In this document: piece after piece, positions 12,770-20,279 of the stretch
Layout of the letters: each line of letters opens with the position of its first letter
Numbering within the stretch: position 1 is the stretch's first letter
DNA from: Pantoea sp. At-9b
Lineage (GTDB): Bacteria > Pseudomonadota > Gammaproteobacteria > Enterobacterales > Enterobacteriaceae
Direction of reading: 5' to 3'
Assembly: GCF_000175935.2 (NCBI RefSeq)
Contig: NC_014837.1
Span: 992,001-1,056,000 of the forward strand
Length of the DNA stretch: 64,000 nucleotides
Notes under the pieces: model-generated
Told to the model about the DNA's origin: nothing
The model's database searches: none
Seen by the model: the letters and a program-made list of their open reading frames with translations, nothing else
Made by a program: the position numbers and the translations under genes

Positions 12770-12774
12770 TCATT

Positions 12775-12794
12775 AATTGTAATGCGCTCACATT
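12775..12794 (-). promoter_or_regulatory. LacI-type operator upstream of lacZ
   Basis: AATTGTAATGCGCTCACATT, 15-34 bp before the lacZ start codon, closely follows the E. coli lac operator consensus (AATTGTGAGCGCTCACAATT). The core GCGCTCAC half-site is intact. It sits where bound repressor would block transcription. The regulator itself is not in the window. Confidence 0.75.
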
Positions 12795-13013
12795 GCGTGA
12801 AATCATGCCAACTGTAAAGCATGGCGATGCGTTGCCGGGCCGCTATTTTTATCGCTTTCATTACGCCTTTGTCGGTTTTCTCCTGGTGTAGTGCCAGGAA
12901 ATTGTTAAGCATGGTGAGCAGAGATGAATAGCGCCGGGTTGCGGAGAATTCTGTATTGTCGGCCGCGTCTGCGGCTCATACACTCAGCGCGATTTCTCCA
13001 TACTGAGGTAATT

Positions 13014-13160
13014 ATGGTCCGTATTGTTAAACTCGCAGCAGTAGTCGCATTGGTTACCGCACTGAGCGGTTGTATTTTCCCACCTCCAGGTGGTGGCGGT
13101 GGCGGCGGCGGTTGGGGCGGCCACGGTGGCGGTCCGGGTCGCGGATTTATGGGCCCATAA
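13014..13160 (+). CDS. Glycine-rich small lipoprotein
   Basis: A 48-residue precursor from ATG 13014, chosen because TGAGGT precedes it; upstream in-frame starts lack this. Signal sequence VALVTALSGC puts the lipidated cysteine at residue 19. The mature part is a low-complexity tail: FPPP, then a run of eight glycines and further Gly-Gly-His and Gly-Gly-Pro units. It likely anchors in the outer membrane with an unstructured tail. Function unknown. Confidence 0.7.
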   Translation: MVRIVKLAAVVALVTALSGCIFPPPGGGGGGGGWGGHGGGPGRGFMGP

Positions 13161-13198
13161 GCCATTAGCGTCCTGCGTTAATTGCTGCTTTAGCGCGC

Positions 13199-13239
13199 GA
13201 AACGTTTCACAAAAGTATTATTTTTCAGAGAAACGTTTC
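13199..13239. promoter_or_regulatory. Pair of GAAACGTTTC operators (LacI/Cra-type)
   Basis: Two identical 10-bp palindromes, 13199-13208 and 13230-13239, are 31 bp apart centre to centre, about three helical turns. The flanks (CGCGAAACGTTTCAC and GAGAAACGTTTCGCC) fit operators of the LacI-GalR family such as RbsR or Cra. They bracket an AT-rich, promoter-like stretch about 150 bp upstream of iraP. Confidence 0.6.
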
Positions 13240-13380
13240 GCCGTTTAATAATAAAATTCTGCGTCAACTTTTCCTTCCCGCCATTTTTAACTGTGTTATC
13301 AGGATCGCATAAAAATCCCTGTTGTTTTATTCTGCGCAGTGCTAACGTCAGCATTTCCCTCAACTAATTGAGTTGGTCGC

Positions 13381-13635
13381 ATGAAAAATCTGATTGCGGA
13401 ACTCCTGCTTAAGCTGGCTGAAAAAGAAGAAGAGTCTAAAGAGTTAGTGGTCCAGGTTGAGGCGCTGGAAATTGTGGTGACGGCCTTATTACGTAAACTT
13501 GAGCCGGAGCAGTTAAAAGGTATTACTTCAGGTATTGAAAGCGCGATGACACCCGTTACCCATCAGGACACCTCGCCCGATGCCATGTTGCTGCGTAATT
13601 ACGTTGAAAAGCTGTTAAACCATCCCCGCGTATGA
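13381..13635 (+). CDS. iraP: Anti-adaptor IraP
   Basis: Small coiled-coil protein (84 residues) that binds the adaptor RssB and so stabilises the stationary-phase sigma factor RpoS. The N-terminal half, [18 protein letters not shown] followed by [20 protein letters not shown], is nearly identical to E. coli IraP; the C-terminal [10 protein letters not shown] is also kept. In E. coli it responds to phosphate starvation through ppGpp. In E. coli the next genes are phoA and psiF; here psiF follows directly after the terminator. Confidence 0.95.
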   Translation: MKNLIAELLLKLAEKEEESKELVVQVEALEIVVTALLRKLEPEQLKGITSGIESAMTPVTHQDTSPDAMLLRNYVEKLLNHPRV

Positions 13636-13643
13636 TTTTCCTG

Positions 13644-13671
13644 ACGCCTGTGATCACCACAGGCGTTTTTC
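13644..13671 (+). terminator. Terminator of iraP
   Basis: Perfect 9-bp stem ACGCCTGTG/CACAGGCGT (13644-13652, 13658-13666) followed by five T residues, 9 bp past the iraP stop. Confidence 0.9.
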
Positions 13672-13741
13672 ATTATATTTATTTCTGCTTTGCTTATCTC
13701 ATGCCAGGCTTATCAGGCGATAACTCTATGGAGAAGGTGCA

Positions 13742-14044
13742 ATGAAATCGTTTCTTATGGCAATGATGGCAGCCGGTTTGTTGTTAGCAGGCACTGCGGG
13801 TGCGGCAGAGAAAACGGCGCAACAGGAAAAAATGACCATGTGTAATCAGCATGCGTCATCGCAAAACCTGAAAGGTGATGCGCGCAAAAGTTTTATGAGC
13901 AGTTGCCTGAAAAAAGACAGCAAAATGGGCAGCATGACGCCGCAGCAGATGAAGATGAAAACGTGTAACAGCGAAGCGGGTGATAAAAAACTCAGCGGCG
14001 ATGCCCGTAAAACCTTTATGAGTTCATGTCTGAAAAAAAGTTAA
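13742..14044 (+). CDS. psiF: PsiF-family periplasmic phosphate-starvation protein
   Basis: Secreted protein of 100 residues with an N-terminal signal peptide (MKSFLMAMMAAGLLLAGTAGA, cleavage near residue 21) and two tandem PsiF repeats, each with the pattern QxxKMxxC...LKGDARKxFMSxCLKK. The E. coli gene lies downstream of phoA and is induced by phosphate limitation; its molecular role is unknown. No clear Pho box was seen just upstream. ATG 13742 is preceded by GGAGAAGG. Confidence 0.9.
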   Translation: MKSFLMAMMAAGLLLAGTAGAAEKTAQQEKMTMCNQHASSQNLKGDARKSFMSSCLKKDSKMGSMTPQQMKMKTCNSEAGDKKLSGDARKTFMSSCLKKS

Positions 14045-14051
14045 TCTCCTG

Positions 14052-14080
14052 ATAGCGGTCTGCGGACCGCTATTTTTTTA
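14052..14080 (+). terminator. Terminator of psiF
   Basis: Perfect 9-bp stem ATAGCGGTC/GACCGCTAT with loop TGCG and a T7 tract. Confidence 0.9.
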
Positions 14081-14233
14081 TTACATTTCTCTTTCCTGTT
14101 AAAACCTCCCGCTTAACAAAACCTTGCCCAATACATCCTTATATTGACCCCGCTAAATTATCAGGCTTTGCCAGGCTTACTGTTTGTATGGATTTATTGC
14201 ATCGCATCTAACGACAGCCCAGGGAGGCAAAAC

Positions 14234-15760
14234 GTGAGCTATCAATCTGTGGTTGAACTGAAAAAGCTGAAGCAGCATAAACCGACCAAATTCACTGTTG
14301 GTGATAAAGATATTTTGCTGATCCGCGAAGGTGAACGTGTCCATGCCCTGCAAGCCAAATGCCCCCATGCTGGCGCACCGCTCGAACAAGGGGCGGTATG
14401 CGGAGATGAACTGGTATGTCCCTGGCACAAGGCGGTGTTCGGCATTGAAGACGGCAGGATGCATGAACCCTTGGCGTTGGCGGATTTGAAAAACTACCCG
14501 GTACGTATCGAGCAGGGCCACGTGTGGGTCAACCCCAAAGCCATGTCCTCAACCACGCTCCCCTCGGTTGAACGAGAACAACCCGTTTGCGTGGTGCTGG
14601 GGTCTGGCGCGGCGGGCAGCGCAGCGTTGTGGACTTTGCGACACGAGGGATTCAGGGGCCATCTGGTGCTGATTGAGCGCGAGGCGCAGGCACCTTACGA
14701 TCGCACCGCGCTAAGCAAGTTTGTACCGGCGGGAAAAATGGCGATCGCAGAGGTGCCGCGGTTGCTGAAAGACGATGTATTGGGGCATGTCGAGCGTATT
14801 CAGGCCAATGTCGTGGCGCTGGACAGTGCTACGCAACAACTGACGTTCGCCGATGGTAACACTCTGCACTTTGATCAGCTGCTGATTGCCAGCGGCGGCA
14901 GTGCGCAACCGCTGGACATTCCGGGACATGATTTGCCCGGTGTTCACCTGCTGCACTCGCTCGGCCAGGCGGCCTCACTGCTGGAGGATGTGGATGAAAG
15001 CCATCAGATCGTGATTGTCGGCAATAGTTTCATTGGTATGGAGCTGGCGGGTGCGTTGCGCAACCGGGATGTTGATGTCACGGTGCTGGCGCGTCATCCT
15101 CTGCCATTTGCCAAACAATTTGGCGATGAAATTGGCCGATATTTTCGCGATCTGCACGTCAGTAATGGGGTGAAGATGGTGTCGGGTGAACCTCAGGCGT
15201 TGATCGGTAATGACCACGTTGCAGCGGTTTCGCTGACAAACGGGAAGCAACTGGCGGCCAGTCTGGTGTTATTTGCTACCGGGATAACGCCGGTGACCGG
15301 CTTTATCCATGATCTGGCGATGCAAACGGATGGCAGCCTGACGACAGATAGCCAGCTCCAGGTAGCGAAAAATATCTGGGCAGCGGGCGATATTGCCAGT
15401 TATCCCACGGCAAAAGGGCCGCAGCGGATTGAGCACTATCGGGTCGCGCAGCAACAGGGACGCATAGCCGCTCTGAATATGCTGGGGCAACGCGAGGTGT
15501 TTGACCGGGTGCCGTTTTTCTGGACCGCGCACTATGGCACGCGCTACGAATATCTGGGGCACGCTACGGAATGGGATGAATACCGTCTACTGGGATCATT
15601 ACAGGACAAGCGCTTTATCGCCTTTTACGGACAACAAGGAAAGCTGGCGGCCGTCTGTTCCGCAGGCATGTACACCCTGACGGCCACATTGGTGGAACTG
15701 ATGCAGCAGCCGATGACGATGGCACAGGGTATGGCGTTATTTGAGGAGCATCAGAGTTAA
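14234..15760 (+). CDS. Rieske [2Fe-2S] / FAD-dependent NAD(P)H oxidoreductase
   Basis: Predicted cytosolic electron-transfer flavoprotein of 508 residues. N-terminal Rieske domain with cluster ligands Cys43-His45 (KCPHAG) and Cys62-His65 (CPWH), then a pyridine-nucleotide-disulphide oxidoreductase domain with a FAD GxGxxG (GSGAAGSAAL) and an NAD(P) site (GNSFIGMELAG), and the FAD-binding WAAGDIA near the end. The layout is that of AIFM3-type ferredoxin reductases. GTG 14234 is chosen because AGGGAGG lies six bases ahead; the longer frame from 14144 adds an unrelated leader. It is monocistronic; its oxygenase or ferredoxin partner is not nearby. Confidence 0.85.
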   Translation: MSYQSVVELKKLKQHKPTKFTVGDKDILLIREGERVHALQAKCPHAGAPLEQGAVCGDELVCPWHKAVFGIEDGRMHEPLALADLKNYPVRIEQGHVWVNPKAMSSTTLPSVEREQPVCVVLGSGAAGSAALWTLRHEGFRGHLVLIEREAQAPYDRTALSKFVPAGKMAIAEVPRLLKDDVLGHVERIQANVVALDSATQQLTFADGNTLHFDQLLIASGGSAQPLDIPGHDLPGVHLLHSLGQAASLLEDVDESHQIVIVGNSFIGMELAGALRNRDVDVTVLARHPLPFAKQFGDEIGRYFRDLHVSNGVKMVSGEPQALIGNDHVAAVSLTNGKQLAASLVLFATGITPVTGFIHDLAMQTDGSLTTDSQLQVAKNIWAAGDIASYPTAKGPQRIEHYRVAQQQGRIAALNMLGQREVFDRVPFFWTAHYGTRYEYLGHATEWDEYRLLGSLQDKRFIAFYGQQGKLAAVCSAGMYTLTATLVELMQQPMTMAQGMALFEEHQS

Positions 15761-15770
15761 ATACGCTTAT

Positions 15771-15842
15771 CGTAGCGGCGCGATTTATCGCGCGTATTTT
15801 TGCCGGTGCATGAAAAACAGCGCGATAAATCGCGCCGCTACG
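15771..15842. repeat. Dispersed palindromic repeat, intact copy
   Basis: Two inverted arms: CGTAGCGGCGCGATTTATCG... (15771-15794) and its reverse form ending CGCGCCGCTACG (15820-15842), separated by 25 bases. Each arm is itself palindromic around a TTTA/TAAA core. It lies 10 bp past the Rieske-FAD stop and 16 bp before the proC stop, a convergent junction. Confidence 0.9.
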
Positions 15843-15858
15843 AGAGCAGGATGCCCGG

Positions 15859-16671
15859 CTATTGCTTACTTAACGCATCCGATTTCTTCATGCACTGCTG
15901 CATCGCTTCGATCACCGCTGCGCGGAAGCCTTTCTCCTCCAGCACCTTCACTGCTTCAATGGTGGTACCACCGGGTGAGCACACCATATCTTTCAGTTCA
16001 CCGGGGTGTTTACCGGTCTCCAGCACCATCTGTGCCGATCCCTTCACCGCTTGAGCGGCAAATTGGTACGCCTGGGCGCGGGGCATCCCTCCCAGAACGG
16101 CAGCATCGGCCATCGCTTCAATAAACATAAACACATAAGCCGGCGCTGAGCCGCTCACACCAACCACAGCATGAATCAGGTATTCACTGACCACTGCGGC
16201 TTTACCAAAACTTTCGAAAATCGCGACCACTTCATCGGTTTCATGCTGCTCAACCAGCACATTGGGTGTCACCGAAGTCATCCCTTCATTCACCAGCGAG
16301 GGCGTATTGGGCATCACGCGGATGATTTTCCGATCGTGGCCCAGCACCGCTGCCAGTGAATCCAGAGTTACCCCGGCGGCAATCGACACCACCAGCGCCT
16401 CTTTTTTCAGTTGGCTCGCCAGATCTTTCAGGACTTTGAGAATCACATTGGGTTTCACTGCGCCAAACAGGATATCGACTTCCCGCGCCAGGCTTTCGGC
16501 ACTCTCCGCCGCCGTCACGCCATATTGCTGTGCCAGAGCCTGGTTGGTGGCCGGTTTGCGATCGTAAACCCAGATATTGGCCGGGGCGATCTGTCCGCTA
16601 TTCACCAGGCCACTGATGATCGCTTTGGCCATGTTACCGGCACCAATAAACCCGATTTTCTTCTCCAGCAT
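15859..16671 (-). CDS. proC: Pyrroline-5-carboxylate reductase
   Basis: Catalyses the last step of proline synthesis, reducing pyrroline-5-carboxylate with NADPH, as a cytosolic homo-oligomer. 270 residues from ATG 16671 (preceded by AAGGAT), matching the family; the frame extends further to 16695 but without a ribosome site. N-terminal Rossmann motif GFIGAGNM; family signature region GSAPAYVFMFIEAM and the C-terminal SPGGTTIEAV. It is divergent from yaiI as in E. coli. Confidence 0.97.
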   Translation of the reverse strand: MLEKKIGFIGAGNMAKAIISGLVNSGQIAPANIWVYDRKPATNQALAQQYGVTAAESAESLAREVDILFGAVKPNVILKVLKDLASQLKKEALVVSIAAGVTLDSLAAVLGHDRKIIRVMPNTPSLVNEGMTSVTPNVLVEQHETDEVVAIFESFGKAAVVSEYLIHAVVGVSGSAPAYVFMFIEAMADAAVLGGMPRAQAYQFAAQAVKGSAQMVLETGKHPGELKDMVCSPGGTTIEAVKVLEEKGFRAAVIEAMQQCMKKSDALSKQ

Positions 16672-16804
16672 TGCGTGATCCTTTAAATGGTTCAATGTTC
16701 TGTATCGGCTAGCTTACGTGGCTGACTGAGGCGATCAAATTATATTTGCCATTCTGGCGCAGAACGGGAAGATCACAGGCATTCCCTGTGAGAAAGGAGC
16801 CATT

Positions 16805-17251
16805 ATGTCGATTTGGGTTGATGCAGATGCCTGCCCCAATGTCATCAAAGAAGTCTTGTACCGTGCCGCCGAACGCACACAAACCCTGGTGACGTTTGTC
16901 GCGAACCAGCCGCTGCGCGTGCCACCGTCACCCTGGCTGAAAACCTTACAGGTGGCAGCAGGTTTTGATGTGGCCGATAACGAGATTGTCAAACGCGTAC
17001 AACCGGGGGAACTGGTGATTACCGGGGATATTCCGCTCGCGGCGGAAGTGCTGGAAAAGGGGGCGGCGGCGCTGAATCCGCGTGGCGAACGTTATTCGCC
17101 GGATACCATTCGTCAGCGTTTAACCATGCGTGACTTTATGGAAACCCTGCGCGCCAGTGGTATTCAAAGTGGCGGCCCGCCGGCTCTCAGCCCACGCGAC
17201 CGCCAGCAGTTTGCTAACGAACTGGATAAGTGGTTACGTCAGCGACGTTAG
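16805..17251 (+). CDS. yaiI: YaiI/YqxD family (UPF0178) protein
   Basis: Conserved cytosolic protein of 148 residues with the NYN/PIN-like signature WVDADACP at residues 4-11 and [12 protein letters not shown] at about 71-82; several acidic residues could bind a metal. Function is not established, though the fold suggests a nuclease. GAAAGGAG precedes the ATG. It ends inside the last bases of the convergent DUF2076 gene (four-base overlap). Confidence 0.93.
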   Translation: MSIWVDADACPNVIKEVLYRAAERTQTLVTFVANQPLRVPPSPWLKTLQVAAGFDVADNEIVKRVQPGELVITGDIPLAAEVLEKGAAALNPRGERYSPDTIRQRLTMRDFMETLRASGIQSGGPPALSPRDRQQFANELDKWLRQRR

Positions 17252-17952
17252 ACAAAGCTGTCATCGTCGTTGAAATCGTCACTGCCGCCGAAATCGCTGA
17301 AGTCATTGTTATCGGCGAAGCTATTGTCCCAGCCGCTGGTATTATCATTCAGGAACGCGTTGTTGCTGTCGTTGACGCCGTTAAAGGTATCGAGATTGTC
17401 ATCAACCTGCGGCAACGCCGGTTCATTAATGATGTTCACAATCTCTTCCGGCTGTGAATGATGGAACAGACTGGTCAGCATATCTGCCATCACCACACCA
17501 CCCGCCACACCGACGGCGGTCTGCAATGCGCCGCCGAGAAAACCGGTGCCACGCGCTGCCGGGGCACTGGCGTACTGCGGCTGCTGATATTGCGGCTGTT
17601 GCGGTGGGGCGCTGTTCCACGCCGGCTGTTGCTGCTGCGGCTGTGCCGCCGGACGTGAACCGCCACCAAACAGGCTGGAGAGGAAACCGCCGCTGCTCTG
17701 CTGCGGTGCCTGCTGTTGCTGCTGAGCCTGCGCCAGACGATTCTCCAGCTCGCCGATTTGGGCATTGAGCTTTTTCATCGCCGCTTCCTGAATCAGGATG
17801 GCCTGTGCCATGTAGTAGGGCGCACCGGGCTGTGACAGCAAATGTTGTTTGATTAACTGCTCTGCGCCCGCATCACGCGGACCGCTCTGGCTCTCGGCCT
17901 GTTTCAGACGGCTGAACAGGCTTTCAATTAACTGTTGTTCTTCGCTCTGCAT
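17248..17952 (-). CDS. DUF2076 family protein
   Basis: A 234-residue protein. Residues 1-80 form the helical DUF2076 signature ([20 protein letters not shown] ... coiled-coil [19 protein letters not shown]). Then comes a Gln/Pro/Gly low-complexity stretch, a hydrophobic Gly/Ala-rich segment ([20 protein letters not shown], about 136-155) that could enter the membrane, and a C-terminal tail very rich in Asp, Asn and Phe. GGAGGT precedes ATG 17952. Function unknown. The gene sits between yaiI and aroL, where E. coli has none that I recall. Confidence 0.8.
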   Translation of the reverse strand: MQSEEQQLIESLFSRLKQAESQSGPRDAGAEQLIKQHLLSQPGAPYYMAQAILIQEAAMKKLNAQIGELENRLAQAQQQQQAPQQSSGGFLSSLFGGGSRPAAQPQQQQPAWNSAPPQQPQYQQPQYASAPAARGTGFLGGALQTAVGVAGGVVMADMLTSLFHHSQPEEIVNIINEPALPQVDDNLDTFNGVNDSNNAFLNDNTSGWDNSFADNNDFSDFGGSDDFNDDDSFV

Positions 17953-18235
17953 GGTAAACCTCCGTTTGCGAGTTACCCACTATATGCGGGCGGGATGACA
18001 GAAAGTAAATCAACGCGCTGGTAAGCAAATGTTGCTCCTGCTTACACTTTAAGGGATGCACAAAACTCGCATGATTTTTCCGTTATGAATTATAGAGATG
18101 CGAGATTGTATGGGCAAGATACGCGTAAATCGTGCTTCGCCGGTAGCTGATGAAATGAAATCCAGGTATCATGCGACGCAATATTGACCTGATGACGTTG
18201 CCCGTGCGGCACAACACGGCGGAGGATGAGCCAGG

Positions 18236-18760
18236 ATGTCATTACCCATCTATCTGATCGGCGCACGCGGTTGCGGTAAAACGACCATTGGCCAGGCGCT
18301 GTCGCAGGCGCTTGGTTACGCCTTTCGTGATACCGACCATCACCTGCAAACCACCACTCAGCGTACCGTAGCGGAAATCGTGGCGGCAGAAGGCTGGGAT
18401 AGCTTTCGTGCGCGTGAAACGGAATCACTACAGGCGGTCACTGCACCCGGTACGATTATAGCCACCGGTGGTGGCATGGTGCTGGCTGAGGTGAATCGTC
18501 GCTTTATGCGCGAGCATGGTCAGGTTATCTGGTTAAATGCGCCATCCACCGTGCTGGCCGACCGACTGGAGCGCCAGCCGGAAGCGGGGCAACGCCCGAC
18601 GTTAACCGGTCGCCCGATTGCGGAAGAGATGGGCGACATTCTGCGCCAGCGTGCGCATCTCTACCATCAGACTTCCCATCATGAAGTGAATGCCATGCAG
18701 TCACCGGAGCTGGTGGTCGAAGCCATCCTGCAATCCCTTTCTCTGGCGCGTGCCAGCTAA
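18236..18760 (+). CDS. aroL: Shikimate kinase II
   Basis: Phosphorylates shikimate at O3 with ATP in the common aromatic pathway. 174 residues. P-loop GARGCGKTT at about 9-17, shikimate-binding RDTDHH region, GGGMVL at about 79-84 and the lid RPTLTGRP. AroL in E. coli is repressed by TyrR; I did not find a convincing TyrR box in the 283 bp upstream. It is followed by yaiA as in E. coli. Confidence 0.96.
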   Translation: MSLPIYLIGARGCGKTTIGQALSQALGYAFRDTDHHLQTTTQRTVAEIVAAEGWDSFRARETESLQAVTAPGTIIATGGGMVLAEVNRRFMREHGQVIWLNAPSTVLADRLERQPEAGQRPTLTGRPIAEEMGDILRQRAHLYHQTSHHEVNAMQSPELVVEAILQSLSLARAS

Positions 18761-18775
18761 CGCCTCAGCCGGCTC

Positions 18776-18790
18776 CGTAGCGGCGCGCGT
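18776..18790. repeat. Fragment of the dispersed palindromic repeat
   Basis: CGTAGCGGCGCGCG, a truncated left end of the repeat seen at 15771, located 16 bp past the aroL stop. Confidence 0.5.
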
Positions 18791-18893
18791 TCTCCTGCTT
18801 TAAATTGTCGCGATCCCTGTTGTCTATACTGATTAACGGGCAGGGGATTGCCGCTGTCCGTTTGGATAACTGACTGACCCAGGAGGGAGAGCT

Positions 18894-19085
18894 ATGCCGT
18901 CAAAACCACCTTATCCACGTCACGCGCGAATCGTTACGGTAGAAAAGGGGACACCGGGCAATACCGTTACCTGGTACGAGTTACGCGCCGATCATCCACG
19001 CCCGGATTCGCTGATTAGCGAACATAAAACTGAGGCGGAAGCGCAGGATGCGAAAACGCGCTATGAAGATGTGGAAAAAGAGTAA
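18894..19085 (+). CDS. yaiA: YaiA family protein
   Basis: Conserved 63-residue cytosolic protein, nearly collinear with E. coli Yai[16 protein letters not shown], then [31 protein letters not shown] precedes ATG 18894. In E. coli it is part of the aroL-yaiA-aroM transcript. Function unknown. Here aroM has been pushed about 3.7 kb downstream by an inserted regulator/transporter block. Confidence 0.95.
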   Translation: MPSKPPYPRHARIVTVEKGTPGNTVTWYELRADHPRPDSLISEHKTEAEAQDAKTRYEDVEKE

Positions 19086-19111
19086 TATCGGCTGGCAGGG
19101 ATGCCAGTAAT

Positions 19112-19139
19112 AACGTTCCGGTGCTAAACGTTTTTTTTT
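19112..19139 (+). terminator. Probable terminator after yaiA
   Basis: AACGTT repeated as an inverted pair (six-base stem, nine-base loop) followed by a T tract of about nine. Ahead of it a second small hairpin (CTGGCA/TGCCAG, 19092-19107) follows the yaiA stop. Confidence 0.55.
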
Positions 19140-19334
19140 CTTCCCGTGAATTCGCTGCAAAGCAGCCAGAAAGTTATCGTCTTTTCTGCGCTTAATTCCT
19201 CCTGCCTGATAAAATCACTCCGTTTTTACTTTATTCCTCATTTTATGCTGCCTTAATTTTTCTCTCTTTTCGCCGGTACAAAATTTGCGCTTGACCACAA
19301 AAACCTGACGTTTTACTTTCGGGGTATTGATTAA

Positions 19335-19347
19335 GGAACTTAGTTCC
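19335..19347. promoter_or_regulatory. Palindrome GGAAC-TTA-GTTCC upstream of the IclR gene
   Basis: A perfect 5+3+5 palindrome 20 bp before the regulator's ATG, in an otherwise AT-rich stretch. IclR-family regulators bind short palindromes of this size in their own promoters, so autoregulation is the likely use. No second copy was found upstream of the transporter gene. Confidence 0.5.
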
Positions 19348-19366
19348 AAATAGTGAAACTACTTTT

Positions 19367-20119
19367 ATGACCACACTCGAAAATGCCGCCGCAGTGCTTA
19401 AGTTGTTCCAGCGTTTCGGCGTGACGCAGGGGCATCCCGGCCTCACCTTTACCGAGGTGGTTGAGGCATTAGCACTGCCAAAAAGTACCGTTTCCCGTTT
19501 GCTGGCGACGATGGAAGGCCAGGGATTACTGGAACGTGATCCGGATAGTCGCTGCTTTCACATTGGTCGAGTGCTGCTGTCGGTGGCGGGTCACTATCTC
19601 TCTACGCCGCTGGTGGACAGTGCCTCAGCGGCGATGGCGCGTCTGGCGTCCAGCACCGGTTGTATGGGCTATATCTCGGTGCTGGATGGGCACGATATCC
19701 TGGTGATGCGTATGTACCATGGCCGCCTGTTTACCCAGCTGATTACGCCACCCGGTACGCGGATGCCGGCAGCGGGGACGTCCACGGGGCGTGTGCTGCT
19801 GGCACAAAGCAGCGATGAAGAGGTACGCGCGCGTTTCGCCGATGAGTGGCACGCGGCTTCGCTCAATTCTCCGTTGGATCTCGATGCGCTGTGCGCTGAA
19901 CTGGCGACCATCCGTCACCAGGGGTGGGCGCTGGCGCGCAATGAAACACTACCGGGCATCAGTTCGATGGCGGTGGCTGTCACGAATAAACATCGCGGCG
20001 AAAGTGTCGCACTCTGTCTCTCATTTCTTTCACAAGAAGCGGCCCCGGGTTATCCGGAAGCGCTGCTCACTGAATTACGCGCCACGGCGGCCATTATGGC
20101 CGAAAAATATGGTGCCTGA
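19367..20119 (+). CDS. IclR-family transcriptional regulator
   Basis: Regulator of 250 residues: N-terminal winged helix (residues about 5-70, with FTEVVEALALPKSTVSRLLATME as recognition region) and C-terminal effector domain (80-250) with the typical ...PPGTRMPAAGTSTGRVLLA. It is transcribed toward the OPT-DUF1177-aroM genes and separated from them by its own hairpin terminator, suggesting a local regulator of that operon. The effector is unknown; by position it should be the compound imported or degraded by the operon. Confidence 0.9.
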   Translation: MTTLENAAAVLKLFQRFGVTQGHPGLTFTEVVEALALPKSTVSRLLATMEGQGLLERDPDSRCFHIGRVLLSVAGHYLSTPLVDSASAAMARLASSTGCMGYISVLDGHDILVMRMYHGRLFTQLITPPGTRMPAAGTSTGRVLLAQSSDEEVRARFADEWHAASLNSPLDLDALCAELATIRHQGWALARNETLPGISSMAVAVTNKHRGESVALCLSFLSQEAAPGYPEALLTELRATAAIMAEKYGA

Positions 20120-20158
20120 TTTAACGGCGTAATACTTCGCGCCACACCAGGGAAATAA

Positions 20159-20181
20159 CAGGCCTTCGGGCCTGCTTATTT
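20159..20181 (+). terminator. Terminator of the IclR gene (UUCG tetraloop)
   Basis: CAGGCC-TTCG-GGCCTG stem-loop followed by CTTATTT. A second, imperfect hairpin (20213-20237) lies in the leader of the next gene. Confidence 0.7.
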
Positions 20182-20279
20182 CAACCGTCAGGGAATGATT
20201 ATTTAACTCAATACCGCCGTCCCGCGTGTCGGGCGGTGCGTAATCACGTTTTCGCCAGGGTGAAATTACGGGGAATAAC

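Noticed and set aside
12781..12800. CRP site at the lacZ promoter
   Set aside because: A TGTGA half is present inside the operator, but the second half is at the wrong spacing (TTACA after five bases).
14144..14233. Longer start for the Rieske-FAD protein
   Set aside because: The strong AGGAGG-like site directly before GTG 14234 and the start of the Rieske fold place the start there.
15771..15842. Repeats as CRISPR or phage attachment sites
   Set aside because: They are dispersed singly, lie at gene ends, and have no adjacent cas or integrase genes.
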